Source: an uncultured Eubacteriales bacterium (lineage in GTDB: Bacteria > Bacillota > Clostridia > Peptostreptococcales > Anaerovoracaceae). From it: a stretch of 64,000 bases of DNA. Numbering within the stretch: the stretch's first letter is position 1; every line of letters begins with the position of its first letter. Positions 32,896-40,824 of this stretch are shown piece after piece. The translations under genes were made by a program, and so were the position numbers. The notes beneath the pieces are model-generated. The model was not told the DNA's origin. It worked only from the letters and a program-made list of their open reading frames with translations, and ran no database searches. The DNA lies in the NCBI GenBank assembly GCA_902763505.1, contig CACWSO010000011.1, forward strand, positions 1 through 64,000. The letters are read 5' to 3'.

Positions 32896-34630
32896 AGCAA
32901 AGAACCTGCAGGAGGTCATTGAGTACGCGGAGACCATTCGAAGCGGCAAAAAGAGAGCCTGCAAGAGAATCCGGCAGGCGGTAGACAGGTACTACGACGA
33001 TCTGTACAACCCGGAATACGAACTGAAAACAGAAGACCCTGAGTTTGTGATAGGGATCATCGAGAGGACCATAAAGCATGAAAAAGGCGAAACACTGGAC
33101 GGCAGACCGCTCCGTGGGCAGCCTTTTTTGCTTCTTCCGTATCACAAGTTCATCATATACAACCTTGTGGGATTCAAACACAGGGGAACGGACATAAACA
33201 AGACGCATGAGGCCCTGATTTTTGTGCCCAGGAAAAACGTCAAGACGACGTTCGGAGCGGCGCTGGCATGGGCGCTCGGATTGCTGTATCGCCGCAGCGG
33301 TTCGGAGATCTACATAACGAGTGCAGCACTGATGCAATCGCTGCAGAGCTTCAACTTTCTGAACTACAACATTGAACTGATGGGCGAGAAGGAATCACAG
33401 GGCGGGAACTTCAAAGTCATCGACAACAACAACGAGCACTCAATAACCGGCAAGCTCGGAGACGGCAGCCTGTTTATCAGAGCGCTGGCGGCCAACCCGG
33501 ACGCACAGGACTCCCTGAACTGCAACATCGCCATATGCGATGAGATGCACGCATACAAAAAGCCAAAACAGTACAACCTCCTGAAGGAGGCGATGAAGGC
33601 ATACACGAACAAGCTGATCATAGGACTCAGCACAGCTGGAGACAACGAGCAGGGATTTCTTGGCCAGAGGCTGAAATACTGCAGAAAGGTTCTGAACGGC
33701 ACTGTGAAAGACGATCAGTATTTCATCTTCATGGCAGAACCGGATGAAGACGAACACGGAGAGTTCGATTTCACAGATCCAAAGGTGCATGAAGCGGTCA
33801 ATCCGGCATATGGAGTGACAATCCGGCCGGAGGAGATCATGAACGATGCCCTCCAGGCGCTGAACGACCCGCAGCAGAGGAAAGATTTCTTCGCGAAGTC
33901 GCTGAACAAGTACACGAACAGCATAAAGGCATATTTCAATATCGATGAGTTCAGGGCATCTGACGCGAAGTATGAATGGAACACGCTGGAAGACCTGCGA
34001 AAGCTAGGAATAAGCTGGTACGGCGGCGCGGACCTGTCAAAACTGCACGACCTGACCGCAGCGTGCCTGTTCGGGAACTACAAGGGCGTGGACATCGTGA
34101 TCACGCACGCATTTTTCCCGGTCGTGATGGCACACGAAAAGGCGGACAAGGACAACATCCCGCTGTTCGGATGGCAGGAGGACGGATGGCTGACCATGTG
34201 CAACAGCCCGACGGTCAACCACGCCGATGTGGTCAACTGGTTCGTGGAAATGCGCAAAAAAGGTTTCCGGATACGCAAAGTCAGCCATGACAGGAAGTTC
34301 TGCCGGGAATATTTCATCGGCATGAAGTCTGCGGGATTCAAGATCGTGGATCAGCCGCAGTATTTTTATAAAAAATCCGAAGGATTCAGATACCTGGAGA
34401 AGAGTGCGAAGAACGGCACTCTTTTCTATATGCACTCAGAAGCATACGAGTACTGCGTGCAGAACGTCGCAGCCGTCGAAAAGACGGACGACATGATCCA
34501 GTACGAGAAGATTCAGCCGGAGCACCGGATAGACCTGTTCGATGCGTCGGTTTTTGCAGCGGTCGGATACCTCGAAGACCTGGAAAAAACAACAAAAGCC
34601 AGTGATTGGTGGGGAGAAAAGAAAGAATGA
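32888..34630 (+). CDS. terL: Terminase large subunit
   Basis: 580 residues, full length. The ATPase half shows a Walker A-like motif ([16 protein letters not shown], near 110), Walker B with the catalytic glutamate ([12 protein letters not shown], near 220) and a C-motif region ([12 protein letters not shown]). The C-terminal nuclease has its first aspartate in [15 protein letters not shown] (near 380) and further acids around 440-550. It cuts and translocates DNA into the prohead. Ends overlap terS and portal. Confidence 0.95.
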   Translation: MDKAKNLQEVIEYAETIRSGKKRACKRIRQAVDRYYDDLYNPEYELKTEDPEFVIGIIERTIKHEKGETLDGRPLRGQPFLLLPYHKFIIYNLVGFKHRGTDINKTHEALIFVPRKNVKTTFGAALAWALGLLYRRSGSEIYITSAALMQSLQSFNFLNYNIELMGEKESQGGNFKVIDNNNEHSITGKLGDGSLFIRALAANPDAQDSLNCNIAICDEMHAYKKPKQYNLLKEAMKAYTNKLIIGLSTAGDNEQGFLGQRLKYCRKVLNGTVKDDQYFIFMAEPDEDEHGEFDFTDPKVHEAVNPAYGVTIRPEEIMNDALQALNDPQQRKDFFAKSLNKYTNSIKAYFNIDEFRASDAKYEWNTLEDLRKLGISWYGGADLSKLHDLTAACLFGNYKGVDIVITHAFFPVVMAHEKADKDNIPLFGWQEDGWLTMCNSPTVNHADVVNWFVEMRKKGFRIRKVSHDRKFCREYFIGMKSAGFKIVDQPQYFYKKSEGFRYLEKSAKNGTLFYMHSEAYEYCVQNVAAVEKTDDMIQYEKIQPEHRIDLFDASVFAAVGYLEDLEKTTKASDWWGEKKE

Positions 34631-35829
34631 GCAAAAAAAGAAAAAAAGCAAAGCAGCCGGCAGCAAAGGCGAAGAGGAGCGACAGCTCCGTCGGCATCAT
34701 AACCGGCGAGAAGCTGTTCGGATCTCTTCTGACGAACGGATATACGAGCCTCGATCAGAACCCGGAAGTGCTGACCTGCTGCAGGAAGATCGCGGACCTG
34801 ATTAGCTCTATGACGATACACCTCATGGCCAACACCCAGAACGGTGACCAGAGGATCGTCAACGAGCTATCGAAGCACGTGGACATCTACCCGAATCGGT
34901 ACATGACCAGGAAGGTGTGGATGAATGCCATCGTGATGGACCTGCTTCTGTACGGAAAAGGCAACGCAGTAGTCATTCCGCAGACAGAAGGCGGAAGGCT
35001 CGGCGATCTGGTGATACAGCCGCCGTCAACAGTATCCTTCATCGATGACGGATACGGATACAAGGTGAACGTCTCCGGAGAGATATTCGAACCGGACGAG
35101 CTGCTGCATTTTGTTCTGAACCCGGACCGGTACCGCCCATGGAAGGGCACAGGCATCAACGTCGGTGTCATGGACGTAGTGAACAACCTGAAACAGGCAA
35201 GAAGCACCGAAAAAGGCTTTCTGGAGTCCAACTGGAAGCCGGCAGTGATCATCAAGGTGGATGGTCTCACCGACGAGTTCAGCACCAAGGAAGGAAGAAA
35301 AACGCTGATAGAGGAGTACGTCCAGACGGATCCGGGAGAACCGTGGATCGTTCCGTCAGAGTTCATGGACGTGCAGTCCGTGAAGCCGCTGTCTCTATCC
35401 GATCTGGCCATCAAGGACACCGTAGAGCTCAACAAGAAGACCATAGCTGCCATCATCGGCGTGCCGGGATTCCTGCTGGGTATCGGAACGTACAACGAGA
35501 CCGAGTGGAACAGCTTCATCAATACGACGGTCAAGACCATCGCGGAGATCATCACGCAGGAGATGACAAAAAAACTCCTCATCTCCGAAAAGATGTATTT
35601 CAAGTTCAACGCGGCATCCCTCTACAGCTACGACATCCAGAAGCTGGCCGACGTGTACAGCAACCTGAGAGCCATCGGTGTGGTAACAGGAAACGAAGTG
35701 CGCGACAAGCTCGGCCTCAGTCCGCGTGAGGAAGACCACATGAACCAGCTCGTGATGCTCGAAAACTACATACCATCCGAGAAGCTGGGAGACCAGAGTA
35801 AATTGAAGGACGGTGATGGTGATGAGTAA
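34627..35829 (+). CDS. Portal protein (HK97 family)
   Basis: 400 residues. A basic N-terminal tail ([15 protein letters not shown]) precedes the portal core with [42 protein letters not shown] and [19 protein letters not shown], typical of HK97-type portals. It forms the dodecameric DNA channel at the capsid vertex. The start overlaps the terL stop (ATGA). Confidence 0.93.
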   Translation: MSKKRKKAKQPAAKAKRSDSSVGIITGEKLFGSLLTNGYTSLDQNPEVLTCCRKIADLISSMTIHLMANTQNGDQRIVNELSKHVDIYPNRYMTRKVWMNAIVMDLLLYGKGNAVVIPQTEGGRLGDLVIQPPSTVSFIDDGYGYKVNVSGEIFEPDELLHFVLNPDRYRPWKGTGINVGVMDVVNNLKQARSTEKGFLESNWKPAVIIKVDGLTDEFSTKEGRKTLIEEYVQTDPGEPWIVPSEFMDVQSVKPLSLSDLAIKDTVELNKKTIAAIIGVPGFLLGIGTYNETEWNSFINTTVKTIAEIITQEMTKKLLISEKMYFKFNAASLYSYDIQKLADVYSNLRAIGVVTGNEVRDKLGLSPREEDHMNQLVMLENYIPSEKLGDQSKLKDGDGDE

Positions 35830-36703
35830 GTTCGCAATAGACTTCGACGGCGTCCTGTGGGACGGAGAAAAGATCCGAGAGGACATTGCAGAAAAGATCG
35901 AGCAACTCCGGGAAGACGGCCACAAGGTATATCTGTGGACCGCAAGACAGGGAGACCTGAAGCAGGAATGCATGGAAATCATTGAGGAGGCAGGGATACA
36001 GTTCGATGAACTGCCAGAAGACTATCTGAAGATCGGTGCAGACTATTACATCGACGATAGAGCAATCAGTATAGACGAGTTCATGGAAAGGGAAAGGAAA
36101 ATGGACAGAAACAGGGATGTATACCAGCGCAGGGCATTAATCAGCCCTACAAAATTCAACACGAGAGAAGACGGCGAGGCCCTCTACATAGAAGGGTACT
36201 TCGCCGTTTTTAATAGCACATACGAAATCTGGAATGATGCAACGGAGTCGATCGCTCCGGGCGCATTTACAGAGACGCTCAAAGATGCGGACGTGAGGGC
36301 TCTGATCAATCACGACACCCGTCTGGTGCTCGGCCGTACAAAGGCCGAAACACTGGAGCTCAGAGAAGACGACCACGGACTGTGGGGAAAGGTCCTGATC
36401 AATCCGAACGATCAGGATGCCATGAACCTCTATGAACGTGTGAAGCGGGGAGACGTTGATCAGTGTTCCTTCGGATTCGAGATCATCAGAGAAGAGACCG
36501 AAATCAGCGATGATGGTTCGATCCACTGGACGATCAGAGAAGTGAAGCTGTACGAAGTTTCGGTGTGCACGTTCCCGGCCTATGAGGAGACCGAAGTAAG
36601 CGCCAGACAGCGCGATGCCGAGGTGGTTCGTAAACAGCGCAGGGAGCAGGCAAACAAAGCCTGGAAACAGGAAACACTGAAAAAACTGAAAGGAGAGAAC
36701 TAA
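35822..36703 (+). CDS. HAD-like phosphatase domain fused to HK97 prohead protease
   Basis: 293 residues. The N-terminal ~90 are a small HAD-type fold: motif I AIDFDGVLWDG (Asp7, Asp9), motif II-like YLWTARQ, and acidic motif IV YYIDDRAIS (~80). From residue ~100 comes the U35/S78 prohead protease: ALYIEGYFAVFNS, the catalytic His in ALINHDTRLVLG and Ser in VDQCSFGFEII. The protease is needed for capsid maturation. Possible separate starts for the protease lie at ATG 36083 and 36101, after purine-rich GGAAAGG. ATG 35816 is an alternative first start. It overlaps the portal gene. Confidence 0.88.
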   Translation: MSKFAIDFDGVLWDGEKIREDIAEKIEQLREDGHKVYLWTARQGDLKQECMEIIEEAGIQFDELPEDYLKIGADYYIDDRAISIDEFMERERKMDRNRDVYQRRALISPTKFNTREDGEALYIEGYFAVFNSTYEIWNDATESIAPGAFTETLKDADVRALINHDTRLVLGRTKAETLELREDDHGLWGKVLINPNDQDAMNLYERVKRGDVDQCSFGFEIIREETEISDDGSIHWTIREVKLYEVSVCTFPAYEETEVSARQRDAEVVRKQRREQANKAWKQETLKKLKGEN

Positions 36704-37965
36704 TGGCACTGAAAGTATTGATGCTCAAGCGCAAGCTCGACGAGAAAAAGAAGATGCTGGAAGCTGCACAGGCAAAGGCAGAGGAACTGAACACTCGTGA
36801 AGCGGAGCTGGAAGCTGATATCGAAGCTGCCGAGACCGACGAAGAGAAGGAAGCGGTCGAGGAGGCAGTCGCAGAGTTCGAAACAGAGAAAGGCGCGAAC
36901 GAAGACGAGAGAACGGCCCTCGAAAAGGAAGTGGCCGGGCTTGAAGCGGAGCTCGCAGAGGAAGAGAGAAAGCAGAAGGAAGCTGCTGAAAAGAGAGAGG
37001 AAGAGGTACCAAGCATGGAAGGAAAAGACCTGATCAAGGCACAGAGAGACGCATTTGCGAATGCGATCCGCGGAATGGAGAAGAGAACTGATCCGACCGA
37101 CTACAACATGGCCAAGGGCAACAACGGAGACATCATCCCGAAGACCATCGCCGACGAAATCATCACAAAGATCGCGAACATTTCACCTATCTTCGAGAAG
37201 GCGCACAAGTATCCGGTGAAGGGCAACCTGTCAATCCCGTTCTATCCGGCATCAAGCGCGCATGTGATCACGGCTGCATACGCGACCGAGTTCACTGATC
37301 TGCTGGCGAACTCTGGAGATTTTGACTCCGTAGATCTGACAGGATACCTGGCGGGCGCACTGGCCAAGATCGGCAGAACCCTGATCAACAACACCGACGT
37401 CGATGTTGTCCCGTTCGTTGAGGACCAGATGGCGGAAGCCTTCAAGGCGTTCGTCGACCAGGAAGCGATCAACGGATCAGCGAATAAGGCGGACGGCATG
37501 CTCGCGGGAATCACGCAGCTGGTAACGGGCACATACAAGTCAAGCGTAACCGCTGACGACCTGGTTAAGCTGCAGTGCGCGATCCCGGATGCATACCAGG
37601 CGAACGCTGTCTGGCTCATGGCGCCGGCTACGAGAACGCAGATCAGAACACTGAAAGACAAGGAAGACAGATATCTGCTGAACAACGACGTGACCGGAGA
37701 ATACGCAGGAACACTCCTGGGAAAGCCGGTGTTCGTTGTTGATGCGATGCCTGCAATGGGCACCCAGAACAACAAGGCTGTCGTATACGGCGACCTGTCC
37801 GGACTGGCTCTGAAGTTCAGCGAAGAGCTGGAGATCCAGGTGCTCGAAGAGAAATTCGCAACGCAGCACGCAGTCGGCGTTGTCGGATGGACTGAGTTCG
37901 ACGCGGCAGTAGAGAACGCACAGAAGCTCGCAGCGATCAAGATGGGTGGCTCGGACCCGGAGTAA
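36703..37965 (+). CDS. HK97-type major capsid protein with N-terminal scaffold domain
   Basis: 420 residues. The first ~105 are a charged coiled-coil (EEKEAVEEAVAEFETEKG, LEKEVAGLEAELAEEERKQK), the delta scaffold that the protease removes. The capsid fold follows (GDIIPKTIADEIITKI, YPVKGNLSIPFYPAS, VDVVPFVEDQMAEAF, AVWLMAPATRTQIRTLKD, LLGKPVFVVDAMP, VVYGDLSGLALKFSE). The reading frame ends at 37965, but a neighbouring frame continues without its own start as a beta-sandwich domain, suggesting a -1 frameshift product. Confidence 0.95.
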   Translation: MALKVLMLKRKLDEKKKMLEAAQAKAEELNTREAELEADIEAAETDEEKEAVEEAVAEFETEKGANEDERTALEKEVAGLEAELAEEERKQKEAAEKREEEVPSMEGKDLIKAQRDAFANAIRGMEKRTDPTDYNMAKGNNGDIIPKTIADEIITKIANISPIFEKAHKYPVKGNLSIPFYPASSAHVITAAYATEFTDLLANSGDFDSVDLTGYLAGALAKIGRTLINNTDVDVVPFVEDQMAEAFKAFVDQEAINGSANKADGMLAGITQLVTGTYKSSVTADDLVKLQCAIPDAYQANAVWLMAPATRTQIRTLKDKEDRYLLNNDVTGEYAGTLLGKPVFVVDAMPAMGTQNNKAVVYGDLSGLALKFSEELEIQVLEEKFATQHAVGVVGWTEFDAAVENAQKLAAIKMGGSDPE

Positions 37966-38255
37966 CGTCCCTGTCTTCGCTGGCGATAGGGACGTTAGAA
38001 CTAACTCCAGCATTTAGCCCAACCGTGCTTGAATACGCTGCAGCAACGTCCAATGCCACGAATAAGATCACAGCAGTGGCGACAGATGCGGGCGATACTG
38101 TAACGATCATGAACGGGGAGACTGAAATACAGAGCGGACAGAGCGCTACATGGGCCGAAGGCGAGAACACAGTGACGATCACTGTAGCTGACAGAGACGA
38201 TCCGACGAAAGAAACGGAATACGAGGTAACTGTCACATACACGCCTGGTGAGTAA
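37957..38255 (+). CDS. Cadherin-like/Ig-like beta-sandwich domain, -1 frameshift extension of the capsid protein
   Basis: In the frame -1 to the capsid gene, the region after CCC GGA reads VTSLSSLAIGTLELTPAF, SPTVLEYAAATSNAT, VTIMNGETEIQSG, GENTVTITVADRDD and YEVTVTYTPG. This is the pattern of cadherin-like beta-sandwich domains (PF12733 type) used as phage surface decorations. The fold starts well before the only start-like codon (GTG 38025), so it cannot be a whole gene by itself. A slip at GAC CCG GAG just before the capsid stop (CCG to CCC) would join it to the capsid. ~90 residues would be added to a minority of subunits. Confidence 0.72.
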
Positions 38256-38276
38256 GTAGCGGGAAAGGAAAGCCGT

Positions 38277-38444
38277 ATGAAAGTAAAGGTATTAACCGAA
38301 TTTATTGACCGCTATACAGGCGAGCTGCGCAAGTACGGAGAGATCCTGGAAGTGAGCAAGGAACGCTTCAAGGAAATCCAGGACGCGGGCGCGTTCGTCG
38401 AAGAGGTCGAAGAACAGAAGAAAGCCAAAAAGGACAAAAAGTGA
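38277..38444 (+). CDS. Small head-region protein
   Basis: 55 residues (MKVKVLTEFIDRYTGELRKYG...) with a lysine-rich end. It has ribosome site GGAAAGGAAAG. Similar small proteins lie after capsid genes in Bacillota siphophages; their role is unclear. Confidence 0.68.
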   Translation: MKVKVLTEFIDRYTGELRKYGEILEVSKERFKEIQDAGAFVEEVEEQKKAKKDKK

Positions 38445-38445
38445 A

Positions 38446-38727
38446 ATGGAGAACAGCACGATTCTGACAATTTTAAAAACAGACCTGCAAATCAGCGTAG
38501 ACGCGTACGATAACCTTCTGGAGAACTACATCAAGCTCGCCAAGAAGGCCATCGAAACGGAAGGGATCATACTGACTGAGTCGGCAGAAGACGGCATGCT
38601 GGTAGAAAGCTATGCTGCATGGCTGGCCAGAAAGCGTAAGGACAACGTCCCGATGTCTCGCATGCTCAGATACATGCTCAACAACAGGCTTCTCTCTCAG
38701 AAGATGAAGGACAGAACGGAGGAGTAG
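38446..38727 (+). CDS. Head-tail connector protein (gp6-like)
   Basis: 93 residues, all-helical, with the connector pattern: ILTILKTDLQISVDAYDNLL, ENYIKLAKKAIETEG, ESYAAWLARKRKDNVPMSRML. This is the phage DNA-packaging/gp6-like family that forms the first ring below the portal. Confidence 0.78.
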   Translation: MENSTILTILKTDLQISVDAYDNLLENYIKLAKKAIETEGIILTESAEDGMLVESYAAWLARKRKDNVPMSRMLRYMLNNRLLSQKMKDRTEE

Positions 38728-38728
38728 T

Positions 38729-39043
38729 ATGAGCTGCAGCGTTGCGAAATTGATAGCAGAAACGGTATCCATGAACGAGATCGGGGTCCCGGTCCCTACT
38801 GAAACAGCTCGCCAGATTTACGTCTTTGAAAAGTCTGTAACTGGAACGGAGTGGCATGAGGCAGGACGGCACGGCATCAACCCTGCCGTCTGCCTTATAA
38901 CTCCGCGGTGCAATTATGCCGGCGAGAAGATCGCCGAGTATGAGGGCGTCAGGTATGGAATCTACAGGACGTACATAGTGAGCGACGAGATCGAGCTATA
39001 TCTGGAGAAAAAGGGAGGCGTTCATGAAGAAAGTAACAGTTGA
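38729..39043 (+). CDS. Head closure/stopper-like protein
   Basis: 104 residues, beta-rich (YVFEKSVTGTEWHEAGRHG, YGIYRTYIVSDEIELYLEKK). Its position between gp6-like and gp10-like genes matches the head-closure protein (SPP1 gp16 class). The assignment rests mainly on order. It overlaps the next gene by 20 bp. Confidence 0.65.
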   Translation: MSCSVAKLIAETVSMNEIGVPVPTETARQIYVFEKSVTGTEWHEAGRHGINPAVCLITPRCNYAGEKIAEYEGVRYGIYRTYIVSDEIELYLEKKGGVHEESNS

Positions 39044-39407
39044 TGGACTCGCTGATGCCGTCATGGACATCCTCGATGAATACGACCGTGAAGCGGGCGC
39101 AGATGTGAAGAAAGTAGTCCGGAGAGTAGCGAACAAGTGCAAGAGAGACATATCGGCCGGAGCGCCGGAAGGTCCGGGTGGATACAAAAACAGCTGGGCC
39201 ACAAAGCAGACGAAGCTGACGGATCATGCGATGGAGATCACGATCTACAGTAGAAAGCCTGGGCTTCCGCACCTGCTGGAGCACGGCCACGTCATGATTG
39301 CACACGGTAAAGTGCTGGGAACCGGAGGAGCACGTCCGCACATCGGAAGAGCAGAGCAGACCGCAAAGAAAAAATTGGAACAGGATATCAGGAGGGAACT
39401 GTCATGA
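39024..39407 (+). CDS. HK97 gp10-like tail-neck protein
   Basis: 127 residues with the gp10 layout: a helical start (VDGLADAVMDILDEYDREAG), NKCKRDISAGAPEGPGGYKNSW, LPHLLEHGHVMIAHG and GARPHIGRAEQTAKK. This family joins the head-completion complex to the tail. Confidence 0.83.
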   Translation: MKKVTVDGLADAVMDILDEYDREAGADVKKVVRRVANKCKRDISAGAPEGPGGYKNSWATKQTKLTDHAMEITIYSRKPGLPHLLEHGHVMIAHGKVLGTGGARPHIGRAEQTAKKKLEQDIRRELS

Positions 39408-39715
39408 CGGAAAGAGAACTGTATGAACAGCTGCAGACAACAGGGCTGCCGGTCGCATACAGGACATTCGATGAGTCGAACGTCCCTGAGATGCCGTTCC
39501 TGGTCTATTTCTTTGAGAGAAGCAACAACTTTTCTGCAGACGGCCTCGTGCATCAGAAGATAGACCACTATCAGGTGCAGCTGTTCACGAAGAAGAAGGA
39601 CCCGCAGACCGAAGCGCTGGTAGAAGCAGCGCTCGGCTTTACTTTTTGGCAGAAAGAAGAATTTGAGGAAGATGATGAGGCGTGCAGCCGCATCGTCTAC
39701 GAAGTGGAGGTATAA
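39404..39715 (+). CDS. Tail terminator/completion-like protein
   Basis: 103 residues, alpha/beta (LYEQLQTTGLPVAYRTFDES, FLVYFFERSNNFSADG, YQVQLFTKKKD). Length, order and the short loop-rich fold fit tail-completion proteins (gp17/gpU class). The start overlaps the previous stop by 4 bp. Confidence 0.7.
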   Translation: MTERELYEQLQTTGLPVAYRTFDESNVPEMPFLVYFFERSNNFSADGLVHQKIDHYQVQLFTKKKDPQTEALVEAALGFTFWQKEEFEEDDEACSRIVYEVEV

Positions 39716-39720
39716 AAGAA

Positions 39721-40278
39721 ATGGCAGCAAAAGTCAAGTTTAACATCAAGAACGCACACTATGCGCCAAAGACTGAGAACGGATGGGGCAGCCCGGTAGC
39801 TCTTCCGGGGGCCGTAAGTGCATCGCTTGAGCCTCAGGGAGAACTGACACCTTTCTATGCAGATGGAATCAAGTACTACATCTCTGGCGGTAACGGCGGA
39901 TATGAAGGCGATGTGGAATTTGCACTGATCCCGGATGCGTTCAGGAAAGCGATCCTGGGAGAGACAGAGGATGCAAACCATGTGCTGTGGGAAGATGCAG
40001 ATGCGACGCCGGTCGAGTTCGCGTTCGGATTCGACGTCGATACTGATGACGAAGATCCGATCAAGTTCTGGTTCTACAACTGCACAGCATCAAGACCGAA
40101 AGTTGAGGCTGAAACGAAGGAAGACACAGTAGAACCGAAGACAGACACGATCACGATCTCCTGCGCTCCTGGATCAGACGGAAAAGTCAGAGCCAAGACA
40201 ACAGAAGATACATCCGCATCTGTCAGAGCTGCGTGGTACACAGCAGTCTACACTTACGCGACAACTGCAACAGTATAA
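39721..40278 (+). CDS. Major tail protein
   Basis: 185 residues. MAAKVKFNIKNAHYAP, GAVSASLEPQGELTPFYADG, YEGDVEFALIPDAFRKAILG and FGFDVDTDDEDPIKFWFYNC match phi13-type major tail proteins, which polymerise into the tail tube. I start at ATG 39721, after the purine-rich GGAGGTATAAAAG. Confidence 0.9.
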   Translation: MAAKVKFNIKNAHYAPKTENGWGSPVALPGAVSASLEPQGELTPFYADGIKYYISGGNGGYEGDVEFALIPDAFRKAILGETEDANHVLWEDADATPVEFAFGFDVDTDDEDPIKFWFYNCTASRPKVEAETKEDTVEPKTDTITISCAPGSDGKVRAKTTEDTSASVRAAWYTAVYTYATTATV

Positions 40279-40290
40279 GGAGGCTACGGA

Positions 40291-40641
40291 ATGGAAAAGA
40301 CGGTTAAAATCGGCGAGAAAAAAATAAAACTAAAAACATCCGGGGCTCTGCCAAGGATCTACAGACTCTGGTTCAACAGGGACATCTTCAGAGACATCTC
40401 CCTGCTGGGGACCATTCAGGATCCTGACAAGCTCGAGGCAGAGTCAACGGCTGTTTTTGAGAATGTGGCGTATGCCATGGCCAAGCACGCAGATCCTGAA
40501 GGGATGCCGGACGATATCATCGAATGGCTGGGGAGCTTCGAAGATCCGAACACGATCTACAACATCATGGACGATGTGATAGAGCTCTGGAATGCGGAGA
40601 AAAAGGAAACAGCTCGGCCAAAAAAAGAATCAGAGAAATAG
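40291..40641 (+). CDS. Tail assembly chaperone G
   Basis: 116 residues (KIGEKKIKLKTSGALPRIYRLW ... ENVAYAMAKHADPEG), the gpG-like chaperone that binds the tape measure. Near its end the codons CCA AAA AAA GAA contain seven A (40620-40626), a classical -1 slippery site, giving a G-T fusion from a minority of ribosomes. Confidence 0.85.
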   Translation: MEKTVKIGEKKIKLKTSGALPRIYRLWFNRDIFRDISLLGTIQDPDKLEAESTAVFENVAYAMAKHADPEGMPDDIIEWLGSFEDPNTIYNIMDDVIELWNAEKKETARPKKESEK

Positions 40642-40814
40642 CGCGAGAGATGAATACCCCGCTGTTCATGCTGCGGTGTGTGCAGCTGGGTATTGCTATT
40701 TCTGATTTGGAACTTCTCTCAATAGGAATGATAAACGACATGTTTATCGAAAGACACAACGACGACTATGAGTATCCGATCATCGCCACAAAGGCGGACA
40801 TCGATGCTCTGTAA
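40620..40814 (+). CDS. Tail assembly chaperone T extension via -1 frameshift
   Basis: After a -1 slip on A AAA AAA the frame continues AKKRIREIAREMNTPLFMLR, CVQLGIAISDLELLSIGMIND, FIERHNDDYEYPIIATKADI. There is no start codon or ribosome site suited to separate expression of the whole segment, and the order before the tape measure gene is the standard one. GT spans 40291-40814. Confidence 0.85.
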   Translation, partial: KKRIREIAREMNTPLFMLRCVQLGIAISDLELLSIGMINDMFIERHNDDYEYPIIATKADIDAL

Positions 40815-40824
40815 AGGATAAAAC

